From NCBI GenBank assembly GCA_900095095.1, contig FMBT01000369.1, forward strand, positions 1 to 64,000: a stretch of DNA of 64,000 bases, read 5' to 3'. Below the pieces are notes generated by a model. It saw only the letters and a program-made list of their open reading frames with translations, was not told the origin of the DNA and made no database searches. The translations under genes were made by a program, and so were the position numbers. Within the stretch, counting starts at the first letter, position 1, and every line of letters starts with the position of its first letter. Source of the stretch: Fragilariopsis cylindrus CCMP1102. Its lineage: Eukaryota; Bacillariophyta; Bacillariophyceae; Bacillariales; Bacillariaceae. Below are positions 19,736 through 31,824 of the stretch, one piece after another.

Positions 19736-20925
19736 TTATGGTAATGGTACTTCAAAATCGACATTGATTGTAGATTTACATACGTCACAGGATTGATCAT
19801 CTTGTTTCATACCATTTATACCAAGACCAAAATCTTTATAACAAACACGATTACTTAGACCTCTTGGATTTGTTACACCATATTCTGGTAATGATAAACA
19901 TTTATCACCAATTTCACGTAATCTCATTTCATTACATTGATCTTCTGTAATCGAAAAATATTTTGAATTAGTACTACCTTGTGTAGAACAAATTTTATTA
20001 TCCGATATACCAGGGCAGACATATATGTCATTACCACATTTCCAACTTTGTTCTGATTCATAATCATCTGCTTGACACAAACACGCTTCCATAGCACCAC
20101 CAGTATTAACAACAGCATCTTCATCGATTATATCGTTGTTAGGATCTTGAATTGGAACCTCAAAGTTGACATCAATTGTAGATGGACATGATTCACATGA
20201 TTCATCATCTTGTTTCATACCAAATAAACCAAGACCGCCATTTGTGTAACAAACTCGACTACTTATAATCTTTGCTTCATCATCATTTCTATCAATACCA
20301 TAATATTCAGGTAAATTAATACATCGTTGTCCAATTTCAAGCGATCGCATTGTATTACATTGATCTTCTGTAATAGAATAATACTTCATTGGTAATTTAC
20401 TTCCTTCTGCCTGTGTGGAACAAATTTTATCATCCGCCACGCCGGGACAAAGATAAATTTCATCATCACCACATTTCCATGATTGTTCCCATTCATAGTC
20501 ATTTGCTTCACAAAAACATGCTTCCATAGCATCACCATTATCGATGGTGGGACTTTCGCTCGGAGGTTTGTCGTCCGAACAAATAGGAACTGTGTATCGA
20601 CATTTTAAAAGAAAGGACGAAAGAAAAGAAATAAACGTGAGAGATGCGTATATAAAAACGAAATCAATGTGTATATCGACCCTAGCTAGTGAAGCCAAGT
20701 AAGTAAGTAATTTATTTATCTTCAAATCAACTTACGACATTCACCCGTCAAACGACGTGAGTTATACACAACGAATCGTCGTTCTCTTGAAATTCTATCA
20801 TGGATCGTTTCTGACGATGTCAATGTCGATGATGACGAATTCGTCGCCGCCGCCGCCGCCTTGATTGTTGATAACACCAGTAGTACAATGATTGTATATA
20901 CTATCGATAGCATTGTGCTTGACAT
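19736..20925 (-). CDS. Secreted cysteine-rich protein with two ~125-residue repeats
   Basis: Two exons on -: 20925-20736 encodes a signal peptide (MLSIVYTIIVLLVLSTIKAAA) and a short basic region ending RRLTGEC; 20589-19736 encodes the rest. The intron (146 nt, GTAAGT...CAG) joins GEC to LPICSDDK in frame. Two repeats follow, each with the order MEACxCxAxDYExEQSWKCG, LCPG or VCPG, KICSTQ, SITEDQCN, IGxxC, LPEY, RVCY, GMKQDD.SC..C, ending in STI(D/N)V(N/D)FEVP. About ten cysteines per repeat are conserved in position, implying a disulfide-rich extracellular module. Family unrecognised; probably a cell-wall or secreted protein. The stop codon is about 230 bp from the convergent PTAR1-like gene's stop. 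Confidence 0.82.
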
Positions 20926-21480
20926 TTTTTACTTTAAACACGTTTTGTTTTTGTTTACGGAATACTATTACTGATTTTTTATGATATATATTAAAACAAG
21001 GAAATTATCGGTAGTTGATTTTGCAAAATAAGCTTAATTTTTGCCAATTGTGAGTTGGATGACACCACGATACGATCAGTCATTTCATTTAAGTGTATAT
21101 ACCATAAATAAATAACCCGGCAAATTTAGAGGCATATATAGAGCAGTCAAAATCGTTCAGGGCTGTCCTATATCCGTGTGTCTTCTTGTTTAATTTTGAT
21201 AAGCCTCTTTCTTCAAAATCATTGATTTGCCGAAGATCGCATTTCGATTTTGCATTACCACACTCTAAGATTTAAAGTTGTGACCGATCACAAAGCAAGA
21301 CAACACTGACAACACTATCCATATTATTTAAAACCAAATAAAGAATGACATTTAACCCTAACTTATTCTTCATTATTGCCAGTCGAATTGCCCGTCAGAA
21401 CATTACTACGTGCATTGAAAAAGCGAACCTGGTACAAAGAAAAACTGGAAAATTACAGTAATATCAATCACTGTAAAAAC

Positions 21481-21905
21481 AGAGACAAGCAAGACACAAA
21501 TAAATGCATGCAGTATAGTATAGCATATGATGGGTCGTAGTTGATCTTGATTGAAATGGAGGGACACGAGATGTATGTTATTACATATAGTAAAATAAGA
21601 TAAAATACCATACTATGATGACCTTCAGTGTAAAATTTTCATCCTAGAAATGCTCTACAGTGTATTCCCTTTTTCTGGCGAATACCATTTACACAACAGA
21701 GACAAGCAAGATACAAATAAATGCATGCAGTATAATAGAGTATCTGATGGGTCTTAGTTGATCTTGATTGAAATGGAGGGACACGAGATGATGTGTTATC
21801 AGATAAAATAAAATAAAATACCATACTATAATGACCTTCAGTATAATTTTCATTTTAGGAATGCTTTACAGTGTGTCCCCTTTTTATAGTGACCACCATT
21901 TACAC
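21481..21905. repeat. Tandem duplication, ~217-bp period
   Basis: AGAGACAAGCAAG starts at 21481 and again at 21698; the whole ~210 bp that follows is repeated with scattered substitutions and small indels (shared words include TTGATCTTGATTGAAATGG and ATGACCTTCAGT). Noncoding; an older, diverged local duplication. Confidence 0.85.
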
Positions 21906-22317
21906 GATTACTTGCACGACACATTGTCATTTTTGAAAATATCATCGAGCGTTAAAAGATATTACAGCAGTGGCTACGCATGCAGTGTTCGTTCTTCATT
22001 CTTCGTCTTTAGCTTTCAGCTTTATTGAAATTGAAATTGACGTGTACTTTTGATTTGTATATTATATTAATGAATTAGAGAGAAAGAAGGAAGATACGTA
22101 TTTTATCAATATCTATGCATAGGGGAAAGGATAAACTAAAGCATTCAGCAGTAGCTGTTCTGTCACCACATAAAGAGAGCGAGAGCGAGAGAGTACGCAC
22201 TTATACTAATATCAGTAATAGAACATCACTAAAATTGTTCGGAACAAAAATAGCCACAATTCGTCTACCACGTCGGTCACGATGGCAGAAGTTGAACGAA
22301 ATCTTGCATCACTATAC

Positions 22318-22655
22318 CTAATTCTTTTCCTTTGTAAAATCTGATAATTCAATCTTCCTTTCCAATGCATATTGGCCATAAATTTCTAACAAAAAATCTA
22401 ATACTTGAACCAGACGTTTAGAAGCCATCTTAACATCAAGTAATTCACAACGTGAATGCATAAGACAAAATTCGTTACTAATCACATAAATTGTATTCTG
22501 TTGCTGCTGTTGTTCCTTCTAAAGTAGTTGACTCAATATGAATGCACGTTTTTCGTATTGTGGTATATGATCATCATCATCAAGCTCAATTGCAAGTGTA
22601 TTCAAACTTCTTGTCAATAGCTTTCGTGCATTTCTCCTGTATCTCACAGTACGGT
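22318..22655 (-). pseudogene. Decayed or partial gene, family unknown
   Basis: On - the sequence reads RYRRNARKLLTRSLN, then IPQYEKRAFILSQLL, a stop, a poly-Gln run, and then an open stretch (ISNEFCLMHSRCELLDV, KRLVQVLDFLLEIYGQ, ALERKIELSDFTKEKN) ending at a stop at 22318. The amphipathic helical character and balanced residue use look like real protein. One in-frame stop interrupts it and no start codon or upstream exon is evident. It could be a pseudogene or the last exon of a gene whose intron I cannot place. Confidence 0.4.
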
Positions 22656-23035
22656 CCTTGATAAGTATTACATTTTAAACACGAGTGTGACTGACTTGAT
22701 GACGTTTCAATATTCGTGTCACGCACAGTGGCAAAGCAGACACAAACAAAGATATGACACGCGCAACAAAGAAGCAATTTCTACGACTCTCTTCCCAATC
22801 TTTATTGTCGTGCGTGACACATCCATCAGAATCAATCGTCATCAGCATTACGTTAGGATGCATGCTTCACATTGCCTACAGTACAGAGTATAACACACAT
22901 CTTCTCGTAATAATTAAAGACTAAAGAAAGCAACAGTGTTAATAATAGTTCCACATCAATCGCATTTTCTCTAACCAAAACAGTTCACATACCCCACACA
23001 CGCTAATATATAATACGCAAAAACGAAGCAGAATA

Positions 23036-23443
23036 ATGATGATGCTCCGATCGACGAACCTTTTATTCCTCTGTGGTCTTTATAGTCTCTTGTCCGCCAC
23101 AGGACTTATTGTTGTACAATCCTTTACAACTAATACTAAATCCATATCTACTTTTGGTGGTGTTACTGGCCGCATCAGTAGCATTAGCAGTGACGGTAGT
23201 CGTACAATTATGTCATCGCCGTCATCGTCGCCGTTTGGAACAACAGTACTTAATATGGCAGATCCATCAAAAAGTGGTACGAAAAAAGAACGTATGAATC
23301 GTTTAGCTGAAATGGAAGAATTAGGTGTAGCCAGTGGTGATCGAAGTGTTTTTGTGAAGGCAGCTGGTGGATTTGTTGCAGTGATTGTCATTGCTATTGC
23401 AGCTGCAGCATCGCAGGGTCTATTAACACCCGGTATACTGTAG
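23036..23443 (+). CDS. Small single-pass protein with plausible plastid bipartite presequence
   Basis: 135 residues. A signal peptide (~6-27, NLLFLCGLYSLLSATGLIVV) is followed by QS-F-TT, i.e. a Phe right after the probable cleavage point, then a Ser/Thr-rich, acid-free stretch with basic residues up to about 65. This is the layout of diatom plastid preproteins, in which a Phe at +1 of the transit peptide matters (ASAF-type motif). The mature part would be ~60 residues: a charged helix (KKERMNRLAEMEELG) and a C-terminal membrane segment (~112-132, GFVAVIVIAIAAAASQGLL). It may be a small thylakoid membrane or photosystem-associated protein; no family is recognised. ATG 23036 opens the frame and is followed by further Met codons. 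Confidence 0.7.
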   Translation: MMMLRSTNLLFLCGLYSLLSATGLIVVQSFTTNTKSISTFGGVTGRISSISSDGSRTIMSSPSSSPFGTTVLNMADPSKSGTKKERMNRLAEMEELGVASGDRSVFVKAAGGFVAVIVIAIAAAASQGLLTPGIL

Positions 23444-24189
23444 AGAGATCAGAGAATAATAGAATGACGGAATTTGGTGGTATAAAAAGAAGGATGATGA
23501 TAATGATGGTGCTGGTAAAAAGCAATAAAATATTGCAGGCGAAAGAGTACGAAGTTTTACGATGAAGAATTAGTATTATATCAGATGGAAGAGTGGACGA
23601 GTGTATATATAATTTGTATGCAATACGATACATGATTTATCATGATAAGATACTGTAGCCTTCTGGATGGTTCAAGATTATGAGGATAGGACTGCGTTGA
23701 ATACATACATACTACATATCACAAGACTGCAATGGGCGTGAATTTTTATTTTTGATAATGCATTCCATGCTATCGTAAAATAATATATAAGCTAAGCTAT
23801 ATGAATATGTAGAAAAAATTAGCAGCACGTGCGTGTACCTATTAGTTTTTGATTATTTTTTCTATTGTTCTATAGGCAACTCATAGAAAAGTTGAGCCAG
23901 CAGTAGTATGTGCTGATCTAGAACCATTATTAAGGTGCAACAGGAAGTGGCATATTTGCATTGACTGTAAAAGTTTGAATGATGGAACCAATCTTGGTTT
24001 CCAAAGTCTTGCTGTCTCTAAAATCAATAATTGCATTGTTGTGATATCCACAGTTCCCTCAATCCCTTCAAAGCTTACAGTAGAAATTTAAAATAGTTTA
24101 AAGAATTGAAAGGAAAACATTGAACATATAAGTGGAAAGTTGATGGATTTATTTTCAAAAGATATCATATATAAACAAATACATACATT
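23444..24189. other. Intergenic interval, nothing recognised
   Basis: About 750 bp between the small plastid-type gene and the degenerate repeat array. No coding pattern, RNA gene or strong repeat was seen. Confidence 0.5.
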
Positions 24190-25960
24190 CCTGTGGATGT
24201 GGGTGAAAATGCATATAGAAACAAAAGAACATCTCATTTGAAAGGGTTGAAGAGGACAAAGATAGATGGGTTGGGTGCACTACCATCCACATAATTTGCC
24301 TCCTACCACTGTTTCTGTTTCTGTGGTTGCAGAATAAAATTCACTTCACTGTTGTTGCACACACAAAATAACATGATTTTCAATCAAAATGAACCACAAA
24401 ATATCTTGTTTGAAAGGGTTGCAGAGGACAACACCAGATGGATCAGGTGCACAAACATTCACATAGTATACTAGAACATTGTGTTTGCCTCCTACAGCTT
24501 TTCTATTCCTGTGGCTGAGGAATAAAATGCATTTCGCCTTAATGGCAGGCACACAAAAAACAAGATTTTTGATCAGAAATGAACCACAAAATATCTCATT
24601 TGAAAGGATTGCAGAGGACAACACCAGAAAAACATTGTGTTTGCCTCCTACAACTTTTCTATTCCTGTGGTTGAGGAATAAAATTTGTTTCACTGCTGTT
24701 GCAGGCACAAAAACATGATTTTGGATCAGAAATAATGAACAATAAAATATCTAATTGGAAAAACAGTTATAGAGGACAACACCAGATGGGTGGGTGCATA
24801 AACATCCACGACATAGTGTACTAAAACCATCCCTGGTGGTTCATCATCACTTGACTAAAGCAATTCTGATTGGTATCATTTTTATTTCACAAATTCTCCA
24901 GTGGAGTTTGGTTATTGGAATATAATTCTGATAGGTATCATTTTCATTTCACAAATTCTCAAATGGAGTTTATTAATTTATTGGAATATTAAACAACTTT
25001 GAATGATAAGATGAATAACTTCTCCTTAGGTTCTAGAACCTGCATGGTGCACCAAAATACCACCCAGTTATCCATCTCATACCCGTCGGGGATGAACTAA
25101 GGGTCATGATCCCTCCTACTTACCTTATTCTTGTTGCATTTTGGCCAACATGTCATATTTCCGTGCCCAAAAGTACCATTCAGAAATAGGCTGCCACAAC
25201 ATCAAAATAAGGAAAGGGACCGTGGTTTCAACACCCAGATACCTTCCATATATGCGTCTTTTCCTGTGGTAATTCATCTCGCTGTTAAAATACATTTCGC
25301 TTTTATGGTAGGCACAGGCGGCACACAATCAATATGATGATCTTGTTCAGAAATGAACAACAAAATAACTCATTTGAAAGGGTTGCAGAGGACTACACCA
25401 GATGGGTTGGGTGCCTCCTGCTGACACCATAATGTGGCCTGCTTTGAGAAGTAGTGATATCAAGCCAGAAATTAGGGGAATAATCCAACAACTACTACCT
25501 TTACTAAATATGGGATATACTGCCCAGAAAGACCTCTATGGACCTTCCCAGCATCCATGTGGACCATCCCAGGTGGCTGATCATAACTTGCCGAGAGATT
25601 TTGTAATTGGTATCATACATATCTTTACACCAAATTCTCTAGTGTAATTTGTAATAATAATAATAATAACATAAAATACAACCTCTCCTCCTTTGGTTGT
25701 AGAACCAGTGTGGTGCACCACAATACCACCCAGTTTTCCATTTCGTACCCATAGGGGATGGACCAAGGGTCGAGATCCTTCTTAAATACCAGATGCTTGC
25801 CTCCAGAATACAAACATTGTATTTCAGCCAACATTCATATTTCCTCCATGCCAAAAAGTAATATTTAGAAATAGGCTAGCATAGCACAAGCACAACATCA
25901 AAATTAGCAGTTGGGCCATAGTTTGAAAACCCAGATACCTTCCATATATACATATGATCA
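24190..25960. repeat. Degenerate complex repeat array
   Basis: A nested array. Five diverged copies of TTTGAAAGGGTTGCAGAGGA (often followed by CAACACCAGATGG) lie near 24237, 24410, 24598, 24760 (weak) and 25372, each followed by GCCTCCTAC or TCCTGTGG words in the early units. A larger unit of about 670-690 bp is duplicated: 25025-25256 matches 25695-25952, sharing TGGTGCACCA, ATACCACCCAGTT, CCCAGATACCTTCCATATAT and others. No open frame follows the repeat. It may be an old noncoding satellite or a remnant of a nonautonomous element. Confidence 0.75.
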
Positions 25961-27228
25961 GAATATACCAACAGTACTTGGAATATTTGCCATATTGGTG
26001 TAGTGGAGGGGCGGGGAACAATATAATATTAGACATAAATTGGCCCAAAATATACACATTGCAAAAATATTTGAGGTACTACCGCGGCCATACCACAGGT
26101 GTGCTGATCACAAATAAAATAGCTAAGGATCCACCTTAATCATAGAAGGATTAGATACTACCTTTGTTATAGAAAGCCACACATATCTTTGGGGTGCCAT
26201 GGCATGGGTCAAAACCGAACAGCACATGAAATCCCTAAAATAACAAAACCGTGAGCAATCAAGGCCTTGATGCACCATCAATATGGTCTAAGTACACAAA
26301 AAAATTATATGGAGCTCACTATTATACCTATACCTACAAGGTCCACATAATGCTTAGGTTTCTCTGGAGGTTATGAAGGTATAGGGCTGCATTAACCACA
26401 AAATGGGCCATTTAGGCCCCAAAACAGGTTTTTCCACTTTTGTGCGCACCTAAGCTGGATCATCAACACAAAACATCAAGAGTAAGTTGCCTTTGATATA
26501 TATGGTGCACTCCATTCACATATCTTGTGATGATTCACCTTTTTGAGTGTATTGTATGTCCACAAAACACTGCAAATGGGCCATTTTTGGGTGTTATTGG
26601 ATGTGTGCTGTGTGTGAGCCTACATTGTGAGATACCAGTAGGCTTAGGAGACTAAGGAATATAAAAGTTCTCCATCAAATAGGTCAATTGTAAACTTCAT
26701 AGTTTATTTTTCCAAAAAAATAACTTTTTAGGTGTATATACTTGATGCTAAAATTGTTATCATATACTAGACTAACAAATAATAGTAGTAACATTTGTGC
26801 ATGATTTAGTTCTTATACTAATGACTAAGCTTTCGCGGAGATTTATTCAATGACTGTTTGACAAAATTCTTCAAATAATGCATGAAGTTATTTATTTATT
26901 ATCATAAGTATTTTGATTAATCCCGAATTTGGGGCATAATGATTATACAGTACGGTATTTGTGCATTTAGGACTATTCATAATTTGTGTCGTGTACAAGT
27001 CACTGAAAGACAAGAATTCAACGCTTGAAAATTATTGATAAATTGACAGTAAAACAAAGAAACAGAAGACAAAAACTTTGTGTGACAAGCTCCCATACGA
27101 CAACATAACAGAAAGAGTCAACAAGTCTATCACCTATCTTACTACCTACCTACCTAGCTAAGTAGCTTTATTCTAATAGGCCAGAAGACTAATCATACAT
27201 CTTCTTACATAAATACAACGAACAATAC
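25961..27228. other. Intergenic interval upstream of the giant gene
   Basis: No gene recognised. TTTGTGCGCACCT near 26440 resembles the first bases of the terminal repeat at position 1, but the match does not extend. The last ~200 bp presumably include the promoter and leader of the gene at 27229; no clear TATA box was seen. Confidence 0.45.
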
Positions 27229-29160
27229 ATGATGAGTGATAATACTAATAATAACATAATGAATAATGAATACGTTATCGACGAGTTCTCGAGCAGCAGT
27301 AGTAGTAGCGACAGTGACAGTGACAGCAGCTCCGAGAAATATCAAGAGGAGATTATAATAAAACAACAAGAAGAAGAGGTAATTACTGAACAACAACAAG
27401 AGGAAGACGAAGAGATAATAATTGAAGAAGAATTAGGGGAATATGAATATTCAATTGATCATCATTTTAACGAGGCTGATTACAACGACGTAATAGTGGG
27501 GGCGAATGTTACAAATGATGACAGCAACGACAACGACAACGACAACGACGTTGACGGGGGAGGAGGAGAAGAAGAAATCCTTTTTGATAGTACAATAATA
27601 GGTAGTCATAGTAGCAGTAGCATACCACCAACATCATCATTTGATGCTGAGTTTGATTTTGATAATGATGTACCACCGATGACGGTTGTTGGTGAAGTAG
27701 AAGAAGAAGAATTAGAATTTGATTCTACTGCTGCTGCTATTACTGTTGCTCGACTGCTTGCATTAAAAGAAAAAGCACAACGTCAAGTTCCTAGTGATAG
27801 TGACAGTGACAGTAGTAGCGAAGATGAGGAGGAGGAGGAAAAAGAAAAGGTACCTACAAAACGCCGAATAATAAGTCAACAACCTAGTGACAGTGATAGC
27901 GACAGTGATAGCGAAAGTGATAGCGAAGTAGAAACAAGAAAGCCTGTAGAACGCCAAGTACGTCAAGTGCCCAGTGACAGTGACAGTGACAGTAGTAGCG
28001 AAGATGAGGAGGAGGAGGAAAAAGAAAAGGTACCTACAAAACGCCGAATAATAAGTCAACAACCTAGTGACAGTGATAGCGACAGCAATAGCGAAAGTGA
28101 TAGCGAAGTAGAAACAAGAAAGCCTGTAGAACGCCAAGTACGTCAAGTGCCCAGCGACAGTGATAGTGACAGTGATAGCGAAGAAGAATCGACTGTAGAA
28201 CAACGCCGAATAATACGTCAACAGCCCAGTGATAGTGAAGAAGATGAAGAAGATGAAGATGAAGATGAAGTAGAAAAGGGTGAGGAGGAAGAAGAGGAGG
28301 ATATCAGAGGAGAAGAAGTTGGAGGAGCTGCAGTAGTAGTAGCCACCGCCGGAGCACCAGGAGAATCATCATCCTCTAATAATCATATTGAATTTGAAAT
28401 GTCATTTCAAGACGTAGTAGAAGTATTTGATAATAGAGCAGAAGAAGTAGCAGTAATGACACCATCTCAACATCTGCAAGACGATATAGAAGAGGAAGAC
28501 GATAATGATGATGACTGGAATTCTAATTCTGATTTTGATTTTGATTCTGATTCGAATAATGATCTGAAGGATCTGCCGTCCGTCACGCAACAACAACGAG
28601 TAAAGGAAGATGATTCCGATACCAATTCTGATTTTAATTCTGATTCTGATTCGAATAATGATCTGAAGGATCCGCCGTCCGTCACGCAACAACAACGAAT
28701 AGAGGAAGATGATTCCGATACCAATTCGGATCCATTGGAGATGAGGAGAGAAGAAATCCCTGTAGAACACCCAATAATACGTCAACAGCCCAGTGATAGC
28801 GACAGTGATAGTGATAGCGAAGAAGAAGAAGAAAAGACTTTAGAACGCCCAATAATACGTCAACAGCCTAGTGATAGCGATAGCGATAGCGAAGTAGAAG
28901 TAGAAGAAGAAAAAGTTGGGGAAGAGAATGTTGGAGGAGAAGAAGGAGCTGTTGTAGTAGCCGCCGCCGCAGGAGCAGGAGAATCATTATCCTCTAATAA
29001 TATTGAATTTGATTTATCATTCCATGACGTAGAATTATTTGATACAGTAGAAGAAGCAGCAGCACCATTCTCTAAACAGCAACAAAACGATATAGAAGAA
29101 GATGAAAATGAGGAGTGGAATTCTAATTCTGATTCTGATTCGAATGATCCATCCTTCACG

Positions 29161-29192
<32 letters not shown>

Positions 29193-31793
29193 ACAACAAC
29201 GAATAGCGGAAGATGATTCGGATTCATCAAATTCGGATCCATCAAATTCGTCATCAATGTTAACGTCCCCACCGTCATCATATAAATTGACACGGGGGGT
29301 TATAGAGGCAGAGGCAGATAGTAACAGTAGTCGTAATAGTAATGATATCGTCGTCGAACCACCTGTATTATCAGGCCTAGAGTCAGTGGCCAATTACCCA
29401 ACCTTATCTACACCCACCTTACTCAATAACGACATCGATAATGATGATGACGAGGACAATAACGAGGGTAGTATCAATAATTATGGCATTGATACCGATA
29501 CCGATATTGTTTTTGAACCACCTGTATCCATCAATATGGATGATGGTGTTGGGACTTTTGATACCGACATCGTCGTTGAACCACCTATATTATCATCAGG
29601 TAGCATTGACAGGGTGAATGATGAATATCCAAGTCCAACTCCATCTGCACTATCTCTACTACTTAATAATAATAATGATGATGATGATAATAATAATAAT
29701 AATAATAAGGGCAACAACAATACACCATCCTCGTCCTCATCATCCTCTGATGGTAGCACCAATAACAATGAAGAAGACGACAATGACGATGATAATGGCA
29801 ATGATATTGTATTCGAGCCGCCGGTGTTATCAAGTTTTGTGTCAGATAATCACAATAGTAATGACAGGAACAATAATGATAATAGTTATAGATCATCCTC
29901 GTCCTCATCATCATCCTCTTCGGACGACAATGAAAATGACAATGATATCGTCTTCGAACCGCCGTTGTTATCAGGTTTATCTATAGAGGATAACTACCCA
30001 GCCCCATCTTCAATCCCCTTACTCCATAGCAATGATAATGATGGTATCAACAGCAACAAAAACAACAGATCGTCATCCTCATCCTCATCATCGTCTGATA
30101 GCAGTAGTAACAGTGACGATGGAAACAATAATACTAAAAATATTGTAGAAGAAGATTGGAATTCCGATAGCAGCAGCTATTCCGGGACGGAAGAAGAAAC
30201 GCATGAGGCAGCAGCAGGACCACAACTACCACAATTTGGTGCACCATCAAATAAAATACCATCACCACCACCATCGCATGCAGATGATGATGACAATACG
30301 AATATGTCATCGTCAACAACACCATCCTATAGTGAAGTTATGATGACAAGTCCTTCACAGCAACAGCAACAACAAAGTGACATGCTATCGCCATTAACTC
30401 CATTATCGTTACCTTCTCCTATTGGCGATGATGATGGTAACGATGATGGCATAGAACGAATTAGCAGCAGTCAATTAGGGGAATTATTGGTTGAACCATC
30501 TCGGGATATACCATCACTACCAGATAATCTTTCGTCGGCATCTTCTTCATCATCCTCATCTTCTTCCTCATATGAGGAGGAGGGAATAGTAGCAGAAACA
30601 ACAGTAGCAACATCAATGGAACAAGAATTACTGGGATTTTTAAGTACACTACCAAATACTATGTCTTCTTCACCATCGACATCAATAGAACAAGAAGAAG
30701 ATCCCATCATTTCCTCTGAGGAAGTACTGTCCCCACCATCACCACCATCACCACCTTCTTCACCATCGACATCTTCTTCATCACAGGCAGAGGAGGAAAT
30801 AGTAGCAAAAACAACATCAATAGAACAAGAAGAGGAAAGTTCTAATAATGATTATGTTCCCATCATTTCCTCCGAGGAAGTACTGTCCCCACCATCACCA
30901 CCTTCTTCACCATCGGCAACTTCTTCATCACAGGTTGAGGAGGGAGTAGTAGCAGAAAAAACATCAATAGAACAAGCAAAAAAAGGGGCGCGCGCGAATA
31001 AAATTAAAATAAATGACCGTTGGATAGCTCACCCTGCGCGCGAAGAAGAAAGTTCTAATAATGATGATATTCCCATCGTTCCCTCCGAGGAAGTACTGTC
31101 CCAATCATCACCACCTTCTTCGCCGCAGCAAACAATACAGCTACCACCACAACAACAACAAGAACAACAGGAAAAGATTGATAATGATCCTCATCCTTTA
31201 CACAATAATACATCGTCACCAACATCGTCCAGTTCTTCTTTAGTAGGAAGAAACAATAATAGCGACAGCGACAGCAATAGTAATGGTATTGAAAATGTTA
31301 TAATGCAGGCACCGATTATCCAGCGACAAGGTGGAGATCTGGACGGTGATCGAATTGGTGGTAGCGATGACGACGACGGTGAAAATGTAACTGACAATGA
31401 TAGTGAAAATTGGGGAAGGGGTAGTGGTAGTGATGATGAAGGGATAGAAGAGAGTTGTACTGGAGAAGCAGTTGTATCGGAAAACATTAGTAATAATAAC
31501 TATAACAATGATGCAGAAGTTTTATTCCGTGGTGAAAACAAAATTGGAGGAGGAGACGATGATGATTATGGAAGTGATAGCAGCGGCTCATCGGAAGAAG
31601 AAGAAGGAGAAGAAGATCAATCAAAAAATAATGAAAGTGCGGAACATCAAAATCACGATGATCTTTCTGATAAGGAAGATTTAGAGAAGGGTGGCGATGG
31701 CGAGGAGGAGGAATACAGCGAATCTGACGATGATGAGTCCAACGAAAATGTATCCGACTCAGAATCTTCGAGTGGAACATCCGACGATGATGC

Positions 31794-31824
<31 letters not shown>

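Larger units (their letters stand above)
20926..23035. other. Intergenic interval with a tandem duplication and a gene relic
   Basis: No intact gene was found in this 2.1 kb. It contains the ~217-bp tandem duplication at 21481-21905 and a decayed coding segment at 22318-22655 on -. Remaining short frames have no recognisable pattern. Confidence 0.55.

Noticed and set aside
22115-22321. 68-residue frame on +
   Set aside because: Opposite a more protein-like relic on -, with no recognisable pattern.
25402-26139. Short frames within and after the degenerate repeat array
   Set aside because: Frames are not conserved between repeat units.
26430-26460. Possible third copy of the terminal repeat (GTGCGCACCT)
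   Set aside because: Only about 12 bp match the repeat start; flanking sequence is unrelated.
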